A DNA stretch of 64,000 nt from Bifidobacterium subtile (GCF_000741775.1 NZ_JGZR01000005.1:182116-246115); one strand, 5' to 3'. Shown: positions 38,339-48,518, numbered from the stretch's first letter. Notes: generated by a model not told the origin, from the sequence alone. Made by a program: numbers and translations.

Positions 38339-39107
38339 TCTCTATGTCCCCGCTGATGGCTGGCTGCACCGGGCCGATCCGCGCGTCAAGCTCGCGCTGG
38401 CCGCGCTGCTGCTCGGCCTATCGCTCGCGCTGCGCCAGACCAGCGTGATTCTGCTCGCGCTGCTCGTCGAGCACGCGCTGCTCATCACTTCCAAGATTCC
38501 GCTGCGGAACATAGCGCGAATCTGGAAGATGCTGCTCCCGCTCATTGTCATGATCGTCATCATGTGGCCGCTCTTCGACCACACGGGAGCCGACGTGCTG
38601 TTCGGCCTTGGGCCTTTCGTACTTACCAAGCAGAATCTGGTCATGGCCACAGTGATGGGACTGCGCGTCCCAGCTCTTGCCTTCGCATGCTTCGTGCTGC
38701 TGTTCACCACCGATCAGGCGATGCTCGTGCGTGGTCTCGTGGCGCTGGGCGTGCCGTATCGTATCGGACTGACGATATCCACCAGTCTGCGCTACATCCC
38801 CGAATTCTTCGCCATGTTCTCCACGATTTCGCAGGCCCAGCAGGCCCGCGGCCTCAACCTCAAATCCCGCGGCACCAAGCTCTCCCAACGCTTCCACGCC
38901 TATATTCCCGTCATCATCGCCGTGCTCATCCAAGGCTTCAAGATGGGCGAGAACGTCGGTCGTGCCATGGAGTCGCGAGGCCTAGGCATGCAAGGCGTGC
39001 GGCGCAGCTACTATCGCCGCCTGCGTATGGGGCCCGCTGATTGGGCGATTCTCGCCATCGCCGTGCTATGCGCGGCCACAACCGTTGTGCTGGCGATGGT
39101 CATATAA
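38328..39107 (+). CDS. ecfT: Energy-coupling factor transmembrane protein EcfT
   Basis: A 259-aa T component, with five or six helices and the conserved cytoplasmic coupling region carrying Ala-Arg-Gly motifs: QQARGLNLK and the later MESRGLGM, which contact the two ATPase domains. The start at 38328 overlaps the ATPase gene by 11 bases and has GGAG upstream, giving coupled translation. With the S component at 35335 this completes a three-gene ECF importer. Confidence 0.9.
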   Translation: MNADLYVPADGWLHRADPRVKLALAALLLGLSLALRQTSVILLALLVEHALLITSKIPLRNIARIWKMLLPLIVMIVIMWPLFDHTGADVLFGLGPFVLTKQNLVMATVMGLRVPALAFACFVLLFTTDQAMLVRGLVALGVPYRIGLTISTSLRYIPEFFAMFSTISQAQQARGLNLKSRGTKLSQRFHAYIPVIIAVLIQGFKMGENVGRAMESRGLGMQGVRRSYYRRLRMGPADWAILAIAVLCAATTVVLAMVI

Positions 39108-39263
39108 GTCAGTCCGTTAGCTCCATCGTCGTCATGCTGGCCGTGTGCGGTCATGTTGTATGCAGACTGCTACTGAGAGATTCCCCGATGCGCCGCACCT
39201 GATATTGTATGGTTTCCAGCCTGTCTTTCAGCTCTAACCCATATTCCTCCACTCACCATTAAC

Positions 39264-39638
39264 TAAGCACTTTGCGATGATCAACTGATTAAACCAGGGT
39301 TCCGAGCCATCTCCATGTATGCAGGATCGGCTTAATTCCAACAGTTCGATGAGCGGTAACCTGATCAGTACTTTATATATGTGCTTAAAAGCCGAAAAAA
39401 GTGCTTAATAAGCGCTCTGCAGCGCGCAATATTGCCTGACCACTTCCAGACACGTCCATCCACATCCGCGCAAGGTCGAATTCTCATCTTCTTAGCACTT
39501 TTTCCGTCTATTAAGCACTTCCTGAAGTAGACGCTGAATCCACTTCGACGCTTTTGGCAGAATACCGACGTTCTCGAACTCCGACCCGCAGCCGTTTCGG
39601 AACGTCCAAACACCTGATTCGCGCAAATGTGCTTAATA
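39264..39638. repeat. Six dispersed GTGCTTAA motifs in an 800-bp intergenic region
   Basis: The gap 39108-39907 has no convincing gene but contains the motif GTGCTTAA or its complement, complete or with one change, at 39264, 39381, 39401, 39492, 39511 and 39629, in both orientations, including GTGCTTAATA twice. GC content is lower than in flanking genes. The motif may be a regulator binding site for the downstream aminotransferase or a trace of an old mobile segment. Confidence 0.5.
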
Positions 39639-39907
39639 GATTGCAAACAGCGATTGTATTCGCTGCCGATACCCGGCCCACAGCCGTCATGGCGCATACG
39701 GACGCAAACCATGCGCCAAAGGGCCTCATAAAATTTCAAGAAACGAAATTCCAAGCAGGTCACCCGTTCTTTGCGCATCTCCCGCTGCGTCCATCAACCA
39801 TGACTATGCTTGGCAAAGGATGAAACACAATACATCCGCGACCAGGCGGATGAGCAACGCTGCGGCGCGATTATCGGCGCAGGCGCGGCACAACGGCAGG
39901 AGCAAAA

Positions 39908-41083
39908 ATGACGCAGCATTCCGACGACAGCATACCCGAGCTGACTATGGCATCCGGGCCGACCACCATCTACCCACAGGTGCTCGCCGCGATGTCCAAG
40001 CCGATGATGCACCATCACGATCCGCATTTCACCGCGCTGATGCACGGCGTGACCACCAAGCTCGCGCAGGTGTTCAAAACAGCCGGCACCGTGCTGCCCA
40101 TCGCAGGCGAGTCGATCGTCGGCCTGGAAATGGCCGCGTACAATCTCGTGCAGCCGGGCGACGTGTGCATCAACATCGTGACCGGCGTGTACGGGGCCGG
40201 CTATAGCCGCGTCCTCAAGGCCTACGGCGCACAGGTGGTCGAGGTCAGGACTGCGTACAACAGCTCGGCGACGATGGATATGGTGCTCGACGCGATGGAC
40301 AGCAATCCGCAGGCCAAGATCATCGCGATGGTCCATTCCGAAACCCCTTCCGCCAGCGAGAATCCAATCAAAGAGATCTGCATGGAGGCGCATAGGCGCG
40401 GCATGCTGAGCATCGTGGACTCGGTTTCGGGCATCGGCGGCAGCAATGTCGAGACGGATGCGTGGGGCATCGATATCTGCGTGACCGGAAGCCAGAAATG
40501 CCTCTCCTGCTCGGCCGGTATGGCGCTGGTTTCCGTCAGCGACAAGGCGTGGGACGCAATCATGGCCTGCCCACGCTATGATTCGTCGTACCTGTCATTC
40601 AAGCCGTGGCGACGCAAGTGGCTCGAACATAGCGTGCTGCCCTATACCGCGCCCATCAGTTTGGTGTACGGCCTGGATGCCGCATTGGACATCATCCTCG
40701 ATGCCGGCGTTAACGAGACGATAGCGCGGCACGAGACCGCAGCACAGGGTATGCGCGCAGCCGTCCTCGCCTCTGGGCTAGAACTCTGGATCGACGACGA
40801 ATCCCACGCCGCCCACAGCGTCACCGCCATACGGATTCCGCAGGGCGTGGAGGATGCGGAGCTGCGCGCCACTCTGCGCGAGAGCTACGGCCTGTGCGTC
40901 TCCGGCGGCCTCGGCCCCATGGATGGCCAGCTCGTCCGCATCGGCCACATGGGCGCCACCGCCACCCGCCAACGCACCATCACCGCCTTCGGCGCCCTGG
41001 CTTGCGCATTGGCCGATCTCGGCCACCCGATCGATGCCACCGCCGGGCTGGATGCGCTGCGCCGAGTGTGGAGCGAGCGCTAA
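39908..41083 (+). CDS. PLP-dependent class V aminotransferase (alanine-glyoxylate type)
   Basis: A 391-aa aminotransferase of the alanine-glyoxylate/serine-pyruvate/ureidoglycine-glyoxylate group. It starts with the family ASGPTTIYP segment, has Asp171 (SIVDSVSGIGG) that pairs with the PLP ring nitrogen, Lys197 (TGSQKCLS) for the Schiff base and the late arginine motif VRIGHMG. Reaction: transfer of an amino group to glyoxylate or pyruvate. The presence of ureide genes elsewhere in the window makes ureidoglycine a possible donor, but nothing here proves it. Ribosome site is weak (GGCAGGAGC ten bases upstream). Monocistronic. Confidence 0.85.
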   Translation: MTQHSDDSIPELTMASGPTTIYPQVLAAMSKPMMHHHDPHFTALMHGVTTKLAQVFKTAGTVLPIAGESIVGLEMAAYNLVQPGDVCINIVTGVYGAGYSRVLKAYGAQVVEVRTAYNSSATMDMVLDAMDSNPQAKIIAMVHSETPSASENPIKEICMEAHRRGMLSIVDSVSGIGGSNVETDAWGIDICVTGSQKCLSCSAGMALVSVSDKAWDAIMACPRYDSSYLSFKPWRRKWLEHSVLPYTAPISLVYGLDAALDIILDAGVNETIARHETAAQGMRAAVLASGLELWIDDESHAAHSVTAIRIPQGVEDAELRATLRESYGLCVSGGLGPMDGQLVRIGHMGATATRQRTITAFGALACALADLGHPIDATAGLDALRRVWSER

Positions 41084-41098
41084 TAAGCAGGTGTCCAG

Positions 41099-41431
41099 TC
41101 ACAGAAAATCAAAGAAACCGCATTCGCGTTCCCTGCCATCGCCTCTCGTATGCGCCATGTGCCTTTTCGCAATATATCCGAGAACAGCTCCGTGCTCGGA
41201 CCCGAGGAAATGGCGAAGTCTGAGACTGCCAACGCTCCGTTGCCTTGCGCCTGAACACTTCCAGCCCCTATCCGTAACATAATAGAACCAGTTTCTTTGA
41301 TAACTTGTGCCATTACAGAGCCCGTGTTGTCTATCAGCTGCCGCATAACACATCTCCAAAGCAAAATTCTCGTAGTAAAACTCGCGCACAAGAGACACCA
41401 GGCGTTCAATCCTTGACAACGATTTCGACAT
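41099..41431 (-). CDS. Possible hypothetical protein
   Basis: A 110-codon frame beginning MSKSLSRIERLVSLVREFYYEN. The N-terminal third looks protein-like; the remainder is Cys/Arg/His-rich and matches nothing I recognise, so it may be frameshifted or spurious. Support comes mainly from the tandem 23-base repeats directly upstream (41443 on), which look like operator sites for a minus-strand gene. The rest of the gap up to 41676 should hold the promoter of the polymerase gene. Confidence 0.25.
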   Translation of the reverse strand: MSKSLSRIERLVSLVREFYYENFALEMCYAAADRQHGLCNGTSYQRNWFYYVTDRGWKCSGARQRSVGSLRLRHFLGSEHGAVLGYIAKRHMAHTRGDGRERECGFFDFL

Positions 41432-41442
41432 GCATTTACCCA

Positions 41443-41500
41443 TTTGGACCGAATCTGTTTCCATGTTTGGACCGTTTTCGTCTCCATATTTGGCCGAAGT
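41443..41500. repeat. Tandem 23-bp repeats with TTTGGACCG core
   Basis: Units start at 41443, 41466 and 41489 with exact 23-base spacing. The first two share TTTGGACCG, a central variable part and TCCAT at the end; the third begins TTTGGCCGA and decays. Period equals that of the unrelated array at 33,592. Probable operator cluster, either for the weak minus-strand frame at 41431 or for the polymerase gene 180 bases downstream. Confidence 0.6.
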
Positions 41501-41676
41501 GACCGATTAGCCAGTCACGGCAAGCCATCTTCACACCGTTCAATCAGTCCGCCCGGCTATGGTTGAGAAGTAGCCAAGGAAAAGGAACACCCTGTGCAGA
41601 ACCGCTTGCCAATCAGGCAGCGACGAGTGCAGACGGACAGAGCACCTTGGAATAATGGGGAAAGGAATCCAGAATA

Positions 41677-43233
41677 GTGAGTGATAGCGCTTCAGGACGT
41701 TTGACTTCGGCTCGCGCGTCGTCGCAATCTCCCGCACGGCATGCCTCATCGCCGCGCCCAGCGACGCAGACGCCGCCCACTCCCCTAGCAGCATCTGCGG
41801 TGTCGGTGCCAGCGGCACCGACACCGCAAGCTCCACGCGCCGCTACGTACCTCTCGGCACCGCATACCCCTGCTTTCGCGCAGCGGGACATATTCGCCCC
41901 AGCACAAGCCGACGCTCCCACTCAACCCATCGCCCGCGACCCCTCTGATCTGCTGTTCTATATGGCGCTGGCCATGCTCCCCGTGGACGGCACGCTGCTG
42001 GGCGTGCCGCTCCCCTATTGGACCCCGCTTTCGCCGTGGTTCTTCCTGGCCTATGCGCTGTCGAACTGGCGCTATCTGCGCCTGACATTGCGCAAGTATC
42101 TGCCGTTCTTCCTGTTTCCCGTGCTGCTGGCAGTGACGTCGATCTATGGGTGGCAGACCGTTGCCGTGCATGCCAACGCAATCGCGCTGTCGTTCGTCTC
42201 GCTTCTGCTCGGGCTGGCTTGCCTAGCGTCGCTCGACATCGCATTCGCGCGGAAGCGCCTGCCGATTCGCGCATCGCTCACGGTCGTAGTGTGCACGTAT
42301 TGGTTCGCTTTCGCCGTGGGAGTCGCGCAGTTCATCGCGCTCAAGCTGCAGTCGGACGCGACCCTGCATTATTTTGCGGCCATGATGTATCGCCGATACA
42401 TCCGGGTCAGACCGCAGTTCCTGTTCGCCGAGCCATCATATACCGGCATGCATCTTTTCGGCGTGCTGCTCCCGCTCTTCTGGCTGACGCGAGACCGGCG
42501 ATTCGCTGTGCTGATCCCGGTTTTCGCAGCCGGAGCGATAGCCATGGGTTCCGGCACGCGCATCATCATCGATTCAGCCGTAGCGCTGTTTCTTTGGCTG
42601 GTCAGCGCGGTGAATTTCCGCAACCGCAAGGCGACCTGGGGATTCATCGCCGGTTCCTCGGCCATCGCCGCCGGAAGTCTGCTCTCTACCATCCTCGAAC
42701 CGCGGCTCAATGCGCTGGCGACGCGCGGTCTCTTGGCTGGCGACGGCTCGATGTCAGCCAGAATATTCCATATGCTCGCGCCGATGTGGTCCTGGAAACA
42801 TGATCTTCTTCATTTCCTCTTCGGGTGGGGTTCGGGCAATATATCCGATGCCGTGCGTGACGGCTACGCGGGCGCGCGCCAATGGTTCGACGCCCACGGA
42901 GGCGCAGCGAATCAAGAGATCAACGGACTCGTCAATCCCCCCACGAACACCTTCACGATGAGCGTCTATTCCAGTTTCATCACGGAATTCGGCATCGTCA
43001 TGTTCGCGTTGTTCGCCGTCATGCTTCTCATCCACATCACCACGCATCGCGCTTGGAATCGAACTACCGTGTGCTGGCTCGTCCTGACCGCGTATCTCTA
43101 CATCCAGTTCGAGTCATACGCCTTCTACGCCTTGTGGCTGCTCATCTTCGCCGCAGCCAGCAGCCGATTCGCCGCTGCGGTCTCGCGCAATCAACTGCCT
43201 GTTCGACACCGGCATTCCCGCGCGAGGCACTGA
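41677..43233 (+). CDS. Polysaccharide polymerase / O-antigen ligase-like membrane protein
   Basis: A 518-aa protein with a long Ala/Pro/Ser-rich cytoplasmic N-terminus (about 90 residues) and ten or more helices. The loop FAEPSYTGMH before a hydrophobic stretch and the later large external loop with GWGSGN and NPPTNTFTMS are features of Wzy/RfaL-type polymerases that join lipid-linked repeat units at the outer membrane face of the plasma membrane. Start is GTG at 41677 behind AAAGGAATCC. It lies near a Wzz-kinase gene, consistent with a capsule or exopolysaccharide locus lacking its glycosyltransferases here. Confidence 0.75.
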   Translation: MSDSASGRLTSARASSQSPARHASSPRPATQTPPTPLAASAVSVPAAPTPQAPRAATYLSAPHTPAFAQRDIFAPAQADAPTQPIARDPSDLLFYMALAMLPVDGTLLGVPLPYWTPLSPWFFLAYALSNWRYLRLTLRKYLPFFLFPVLLAVTSIYGWQTVAVHANAIALSFVSLLLGLACLASLDIAFARKRLPIRASLTVVVCTYWFAFAVGVAQFIALKLQSDATLHYFAAMMYRRYIRVRPQFLFAEPSYTGMHLFGVLLPLFWLTRDRRFAVLIPVFAAGAIAMGSGTRIIIDSAVALFLWLVSAVNFRNRKATWGFIAGSSAIAAGSLLSTILEPRLNALATRGLLAGDGSMSARIFHMLAPMWSWKHDLLHFLFGWGSGNISDAVRDGYAGARQWFDAHGGAANQEINGLVNPPTNTFTMSVYSSFITEFGIVMFALFAVMLLIHITTHRAWNRTTVCWLVLTAYLYIQFESYAFYALWLLIFAAASSRFAAAVSRNQLPVRHRHSRARH

Positions 43234-43235
43234 CG

Positions 43236-43259
43236 GAAAAAACGAGGAGGGAATCCTCG
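43236..43259 (-). terminator. Terminator for the A/S/Q-rich membrane protein gene
   Basis: Six-base stem CGAGGA/TCCTCG (43243-43248 and 43254-43259) followed on the minus strand by six T residues. It lies 190 bases after the stop codon of the minus-strand gene and just past the convergent polymerase stop codon. Confidence 0.7.
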
Positions 43260-43445
43260 CATTGGTACGTGCGCCCGATTCGTGCGCCTATCGATGTTAC
43301 GTACGGCGCATCCGATGTCGTCCCTGCTAGCTACACACAATATCCATTCAACCGTTTAGTCAACCCCATATTCAACAGTGCCATATTCAACACTGCCGTA
43401 TCCATCGGGGACGGTTCCGCAAGCATTCTGAAGGAATCGTTGCGA

Positions 43446-45023
43446 CTATTTGGTAGCTAGCTCTGAATCAGCTGGAGGGTCTTTGGGATCCATTGGGGGG
43501 ACTTGTTGTTGATGGCTCTTCTGTCGGTCAGGAGAGGAATTGGGATCAGCCGGTGGTGCAGGCACAACGGGCTGAGCCGGCGTCTGCTGCTGTTGCGTCT
43601 GCTGCTGTTGCGTCTGCTGCTGAAGATACTGCTGCTGAAGATACTGCTGCTGGGCCTGCTGCTGCGCGGCGATCTGATTCTGCACGACGAGATCGTTCAT
43701 CGAGGCTTTGACGGAGTCGCTTGCGGTCTGCAGCCCGGTCAGCGCCTTCTGCATGGCGACGGTGTCGGGCTTGTTCTGCCCTAGCAAGTCGTTCGCGGTC
43801 TTGATGGCGTCTTCGAGCGCGACGCGCGTCGAGTTGTCAGCCACGCTGTAAAGGCTGTTGTCCAGCAGAGTCTGCGCGTCAGAGGTGGCGGTTTTCAGGT
43901 TCCCCTGAATCGCGGCGGCATTCGCTGCGTCCTTGGCCGCCTTGCTCGCGGTCACGGCCTTGGCTGCTGACGTGATGTCGCCGACACCGCTCTTGAGCTC
44001 GGCAGTAATGCGCTTCGCATCCTTGGCGTTGGCCCGCAGATCCGCGGCCGTCACAGAAGTCGGGCAGCCGGAAGCGACGCTTATCCGGTTCGCCGCAGCA
44101 ACGGCATCACGCAGTTTGACCACGGTGTTCGCGTCTGCGACCTGATCGGGAGTGATGCCTTGCATAGACTTCGTGTCGCGCAGCACCGTGCTCAGGGCCA
44201 CGTCGGCCTTTGAATACTGGCCGACGGCAGCGTTGCAGGCATCCATGGCCTGCCGGTACTCGACAGTGTTCTTATGCTGCCGCCAAACGAGGATTCCGCC
44301 GACAGCCAATGCAATGACCACAATCAGCACAACAGCGGCAATGATTATCTGCTTGGCGTGTGAGCGAGGCGCTTCCTCGGGATCGGCCTTGTGCGAGCCC
44401 TTCTTGGCGGACAGCGCATCGGCCGAGCCGCTGATGATGGAGTCGAAGTCGAATTCCTTCGGCGCAAAGCTCTCCGTCTCTGCTTGGGAGAAACGGTTCG
44501 CGCCACCGGGAAACAGCGGCAGGCCACCTGACAAAGCGGGTTTTGAGGATGCTGCCCGCTGCTGACGCCGAGCCTGGATTTTCTCACGCTTTGCAATGGC
44601 CTCGGGAGAGGGGATGTCGATTGCAGGTATGTCCCAAAACGTGTCGACGATGTCATTGCTCGCCAGCGGTGGGGCCGGTATCGAGCTAAGCAGTGGGCTT
44701 CCATCGGGCGAAGCCGGCGCAGAAGCCGCATCGGCGAAGCCGGCACCGGAACGCACCGACTTGTCACCTGCAACAGGAGAGGCGGAAGCATTGGGAGAGG
44801 CAGAGGCGCCTGCAGCATCGAACGCAGCAGCGGAACCAGAGATGGAGGAATCGGAAGCAGCAGAACCCGCAGCATTAGAGGCAGCAGAACCCGCAGACCC
44901 GTCGGGAGCCGCAAAAGCCAGAGTAGCTGCAGCCGCGCCCGGCTTATCCCCGTGCCCTTGATGCTCGGATTCCACAGGAAAATCGAAACTCAGACCCATG
45001 TCATGGACTTCACCGCGACTCAT
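43446..45023 (-). CDS. Single-pass membrane protein with low-complexity ends
   Basis: A 525-aa protein I do not recognise. An Ala/Ser/Gly/Pro-rich cytoplasmic part (to about residue 220) precedes one helix, IIIAAVVLIVVIALAVGGILVW, then an external helical region of about 200 residues rich in Ala, Asp, Lys and Val with coiled-coil character, and a Gln-rich tail with repeated QQQYL and QQQT units ending in Pro/Asp/Lys. Resembles FIVAR-like wall-spanning domains. The start at 45023 has GAGAGGGG upstream. Between polymerase and chain-length regulator genes, it may be a cell-envelope factor for polysaccharide assembly. Confidence 0.7.
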   Translation of the reverse strand: MSRGEVHDMGLSFDFPVESEHQGHGDKPGAAAATLAFAAPDGSAGSAASNAAGSAASDSSISGSAAAFDAAGASASPNASASPVAGDKSVRSGAGFADAASAPASPDGSPLLSSIPAPPLASNDIVDTFWDIPAIDIPSPEAIAKREKIQARRQQRAASSKPALSGGLPLFPGGANRFSQAETESFAPKEFDFDSIISGSADALSAKKGSHKADPEEAPRSHAKQIIIAAVVLIVVIALAVGGILVWRQHKNTVEYRQAMDACNAAVGQYSKADVALSTVLRDTKSMQGITPDQVADANTVVKLRDAVAAANRISVASGCPTSVTAADLRANAKDAKRITAELKSGVGDITSAAKAVTASKAAKDAANAAAIQGNLKTATSDAQTLLDNSLYSVADNSTRVALEDAIKTANDLLGQNKPDTVAMQKALTGLQTASDSVKASMNDLVVQNQIAAQQQAQQQYLQQQYLQQQTQQQQTQQQQTPAQPVVPAPPADPNSSPDRQKSHQQQVPPMDPKDPPADSELATK

Positions 45024-45234
45024 GCGTTCGATGCCCCTCTCGCCTCTGAGCGTTCAGCTGACCAGCAAACGCTCGACTCTAGTAATAGACCCATCATACT
45101 GTCCTGTGCGCTGGCCGTGGTATGGGTATGACCAGTCATACGACCTTTCAGCGGCTGCTGCAGGACGCCCTGCAACCCATCGAAGTCTTGGACCGTCGAA
45201 AAGCCGATCGACCAGCCGCCGCATGCGTGCCGGC

Positions 45235-46662
45235 TCAGTGCCGCTTGTTCTTATCCTTGTCTTTGGCTTTGTTCTTCCCCTTGTCGCCCTTGGGGGCGCT
45301 TTCGCCATAGTAGTAATAGTTCTTCGAATGGATCTTCTTTGGATCGGCAAAGTTGAAAACGTAGCCGAGCACCGGCACTTCAGCAGTACTCAGCGCCTGC
45401 ACCGTGGACTCGAGTTCCTTCTTCTCCGCCACGCCCTTGCCGACCACCATCACAACGCCATCGGCTAGGCGACCGAACACGGCCGCGTCGTTCGACACCG
45501 ACATCGGAGCCGTGTCAAGAATCACGTAATCGTACTGCTGCAGCGCCTGCTCGACCATCTCGTGCATGACCTGCGAATTGAGCAGAATGCTTGCATTGCC
45601 GGACCGCTTGCCCGCAGGCAGCACGTGGAAGTTGGGCTTCCAGTACTTCTGCACGATATCGCGCGGAGAGGCCTGCCCCGAAAGGATATGCGACAGGCCC
45701 ACATGCCCTTCGATTCCAAGGGACTTGGCCACAGACGGATGACGCAGATCGGCATCGATCAGCAGCACGGTCTTGCCGTCTTCGGCGATGGCTGCAGCCG
45801 TGTTGACCGAAACCGTGGTCTTGCCTTCCAATGGCTCGGTGGAGGTGATGACCAGCAGATGCCCATGGTCGCGCGCGTCGGGATTCAGGAATGCGATGTT
45901 GGTGCGGATGCGGCGGAACTCCTCGGCCTCCCGGCTACCCGTGTTGCCGACCACTGCAGGGCGGGTGTCGTCGAAGATCTCGGACCTCGGCACCGTGCCA
46001 AGCGACGACGTCTGCGTGAGTTCCTTGGCCTCGTCGGTGTCGTCCACCTTGGTGTTGATCATGTCCTTCAGCAGAGCGGCGCCGATCGCCGCGATGATGC
46101 CGAGAACGACGCCAGCGGCGAGATAGAGCACGGTCTTGGGAGAACTCGGCGCCTCGGGCGGCACGGCCTTCTGCACGACGGACAGCTGAATCGGGGACTT
46201 GTTCGTGCCGTCGGTATACAACGCAGACGAGATCTGTTCGGACAGGTTGTTGGCCACGCTGTTGGCGATGTCCGCCGACTGCTTGGCGCTGGACGCCTCC
46301 ACCGACACATCCACCATGAAGGTGTTGCTCGGATTGGTGGCCGTGACCATGCCCGCCAGATCGGAAGCCTTCATATCCAGATTCAGATCGCTGATCACCG
46401 GCTGCAGCACCGCCTGCGTCTTGATGAGCTGCGGATAGGTCTTGATCTGCGTGGACAGATACGACGCACCCGAGCTCATCTCGGACGAATTCTGCTGCGC
46501 ATCGCTTTGGCCGGTGTACGTGGCGAACAGCTCGGCCGTCGCCGTATACTTCGTCGGCGAAAGGAATGTGAATGCGGCAACCGCTGCGAATACAATGCAG
46601 AATGTCACGATCACGGTGACAATACGCTTGCGGATGATCTGCATAAGGTCGACGATGGTCAA
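45235..46662 (-). CDS. Wzz chain-length determinant fused to bacterial tyrosine kinase (CpsC-CpsD type)
   Basis: A 475-aa polysaccharide co-polymerase. The Wzz part has helix 1 (10-35), an external domain and helix 2 (178-198); the cytoplasmic kinase has Walker A TSTEPLEGKTT (273-283), Walker A' LLIDADLRHP (300-309), Walker B VILDTAP (near 385) and a C-terminal tyrosine cluster NYYYYGES for autophosphorylation, followed by a Lys-rich tail. It controls polymer length and export. Start is TTG at 46662 after AAGGGAC. Fusion of both parts is typical of actinobacteria and proteobacteria rather than Firmicutes. Confidence 0.9.
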   Translation of the reverse strand: MTIVDLMQIIRKRIVTVIVTFCIVFAAVAAFTFLSPTKYTATAELFATYTGQSDAQQNSSEMSSGASYLSTQIKTYPQLIKTQAVLQPVISDLNLDMKASDLAGMVTATNPSNTFMVDVSVEASSAKQSADIANSVANNLSEQISSALYTDGTNKSPIQLSVVQKAVPPEAPSSPKTVLYLAAGVVLGIIAAIGAALLKDMINTKVDDTDEAKELTQTSSLGTVPRSEIFDDTRPAVVGNTGSREAEEFRRIRTNIAFLNPDARDHGHLLVITSTEPLEGKTTVSVNTAAAIAEDGKTVLLIDADLRHPSVAKSLGIEGHVGLSHILSGQASPRDIVQKYWKPNFHVLPAGKRSGNASILLNSQVMHEMVEQALQQYDYVILDTAPMSVSNDAAVFGRLADGVVMVVGKGVAEKKELESTVQALSTAEVPVLGYVFNFADPKKIHSKNYYYYGESAPKGDKGKNKAKDKDKNKRH

Positions 46663-47165
46663 CGCAGTCCCTTACTCTTCAAAACGTTTAAACATCATCA
46701 AGGTACCATCGGCAGTGGATTTGCGGCGTCCTCGGAGGATTCCCCTCCACAGCGTATCCATATTGCTGCTAGCACGGCCTGATTCGTTGGCATCGCCGTT
46801 GGTGTCAGCATGCCGTCTTTCGCCGAGCAATTGCATGGATTTAGATGCGTATAGAGGCACGAAGATATCATGCGCAAGGAAAACAGCGTCTCGCGTCTGC
46901 AGCCATATGTGCCCCGCCACTGCCCTGCCACACAATCAGCTAGAGCATACAGAAAATCAAGTTTCTTTTATAAAAGAAATACACCCTCTCAGCAGGGTTT
47001 CTTTATTGTATGGAAGAAACTGGCGACAGCATGCTTCATTGTGAGCGCATAATATTCTTGAGTGACGATTGTTCTTGAATTATCGAGATGGGCTCTCGAA
47101 CCGAGTCCCCGAACCGGCTTATCAAACTGGCTTATCAAACACTCCGGTACCGCAAAGGAAATCTT
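46663..47165. other. Intergenic region with 18-bp palindrome
   Basis: Divergent region between the Wzz-kinase and dsdA. It contains a perfect 18-bp AT-rich palindrome at 46962-46979 (TTTCTTTTA and its complement), and a short ACCCT/AGGGT hairpin about ten bases later. These may be operator or terminator elements. No gene is recognised. Confidence 0.45.
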
Positions 47166-48518
47166 ATGAAGCAGCAGATATTGGGCAAACCTGTCGAGCA
47201 GTGGGTCAGCGAGTTGCCGCTGCTGCAGGACATCATGGATTGCCGAGAGGTCACTTGGTTCAACGTCAATCATGTCAGCTTCCGCGAGGCCGCCCCCGAT
47301 GTGGGTTTGACGACGGCTGATATCGACGATGCCGCAGCTCGACTCAAACGATTCGCGCCGCTTATCGCCGAGCTGTTCCCCGAGACCAAGAGCACGGCGG
47401 GCATCATCGAATCGCCTCTGATGGCGGTTCCGGATCAGCAGGAGGCGCTGGGGAAACGCTACGGCCAACGACTTCCCGGCCGGCTTTGGGCCAAGCTCGA
47501 CAGCGAGCTGCCGATAAGCGGCTCGATCAAGGCCCGCGGAGGGATATACGAGGTGCTTAAGCATGCGGAGGACCTCGCGATCGGAGCCGGGCTGCTGTCC
47601 CAGAAGGACGACTATCGCAAGCTGTCCAACGAGAAGCTACGGAAGTTCTTCGGCGACTATAGAATCGCCGTCGGCTCCACAGGCAATCTCGGCCTTTCCA
47701 TCGGCATCATGAGCGCGGCGCTCGGCTTCGACGCCAGCGTTCACATGTCCGCCGACGCCCGGCAGTGGAAGAAGGACAAGCTGCGGGCGCATGGCGTTCA
47801 TGTCCACGAATATCAGGACGACTACTCCGTGGCGGTTGCTGCGGGGAGGAAGGAGTCCGCAAACGACCCAAAGGCATATTTTGTCGACGACGAAAATTCG
47901 CCGACGCTGTTCCTAGGCTATGCCGTGGCCGCACGCCGTCTCGCCGGCCAGTTGCAGGCTTACGACGTGAAGGTTGACGAGTCGAATCCGCTTTTCGTCT
48001 ATCTGCCGTGCGGCGTCGGCGGCAGCCCGGGCGGCGTCGCCTTCGGCTTGAAGAGCATGTTCGGCGACAATGTGCGGTGCATCTTCGTGGAGCCGACCCA
48101 TTGCCCATCCATGCTGCTGGGCGTCTACACCGGTCTGAATGACCGCGTGAGCGTCCAAGACTTCGGCATCGACAACGTCACTGCGGCCGACGGTCTGGCA
48201 TGCGGCAGGCCGTCGCAGTTCGTCGGCAAGGCGATGCGACGGGTCATCGACGGCTTCTGCACCATTGCCGATGACGAACTCTTCAGCATCGAAGCCAACC
48301 TCCACGACTCGACCGGAATCGACATCGAACCATCCTCGGCAGCCGGCTTCGCCTGCCCTTGGCGAGTGCTCGCGAGCGCACGGTACCGGGAGGCGACCGG
48401 CCTTGACGATGCCGCTATGTCGCGCAGCACCCACTTGGCGTGGGTCACCGGCGGCTCGATGGTTCCCCGCGACGAAATGGCCGTGTATATCGCGCGGGGC
48501 AAGCGGTTGCTGCGGTGA
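47166..48518 (+). CDS. dsdA: D-serine ammonia-lyase (D-serine dehydratase)
   Basis: A 450-aa PLP enzyme that converts D-serine to pyruvate and ammonia. The Schiff-base Lys122 lies in SGSIKARGG, the phosphate-binding loop is [11 protein letters not shown], and the Gly-rich [14 protein letters not shown] segment is intact; size equals that of DsdA. The start at 47166 follows AAAGGAAAT. No DsdC regulator or DsdX permease is nearby. It can detoxify D-serine or release nitrogen and carbon from it. Confidence 0.93.
   Translation: MKQQILGKPVEQWVSELPLLQDIMDCREVTWFNVNHVSFREAAPDVGLTTADIDDAAARLKRFAPLIAELFPETKSTAGIIESPLMAVPDQQEALGKRYGQRLPGRLWAKLDSELPISGSIKARGGIYEVLKHAEDLAIGAGLLSQKDDYRKLSNEKLRKFFGDYRIAVGSTGNLGLSIGIMSAALGFDASVHMSADARQWKKDKLRAHGVHVHEYQDDYSVAVAAGRKESANDPKAYFVDDENSPTLFLGYAVAARRLAGQLQAYDVKVDESNPLFVYLPCGVGGSPGGVAFGLKSMFGDNVRCIFVEPTHCPSMLLGVYTGLNDRVSVQDFGIDNVTAADGLACGRPSQFVGKAMRRVIDGFCTIADDELFSIEANLHDSTGIDIEPSSAAGFACPWRVLASARYREATGLDDAAMSRSTHLAWVTGGSMVPRDEMAVYIARGKRLLR

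Noticed and set aside
39365..39778. 137-codon minus-strand frame in the gap before the aminotransferase gene.
   Set aside because: Composition is Cys/Arg-rich, no ribosome site and it is built over the repeated GTGCTTAA words, so it is unlikely to be a gene.
46672..46935. 87-codon frame upstream of the Wzz-kinase gene.
   Set aside because: No ribosome site or family resemblance; the kinase TTG start has its own good site downstream of it.
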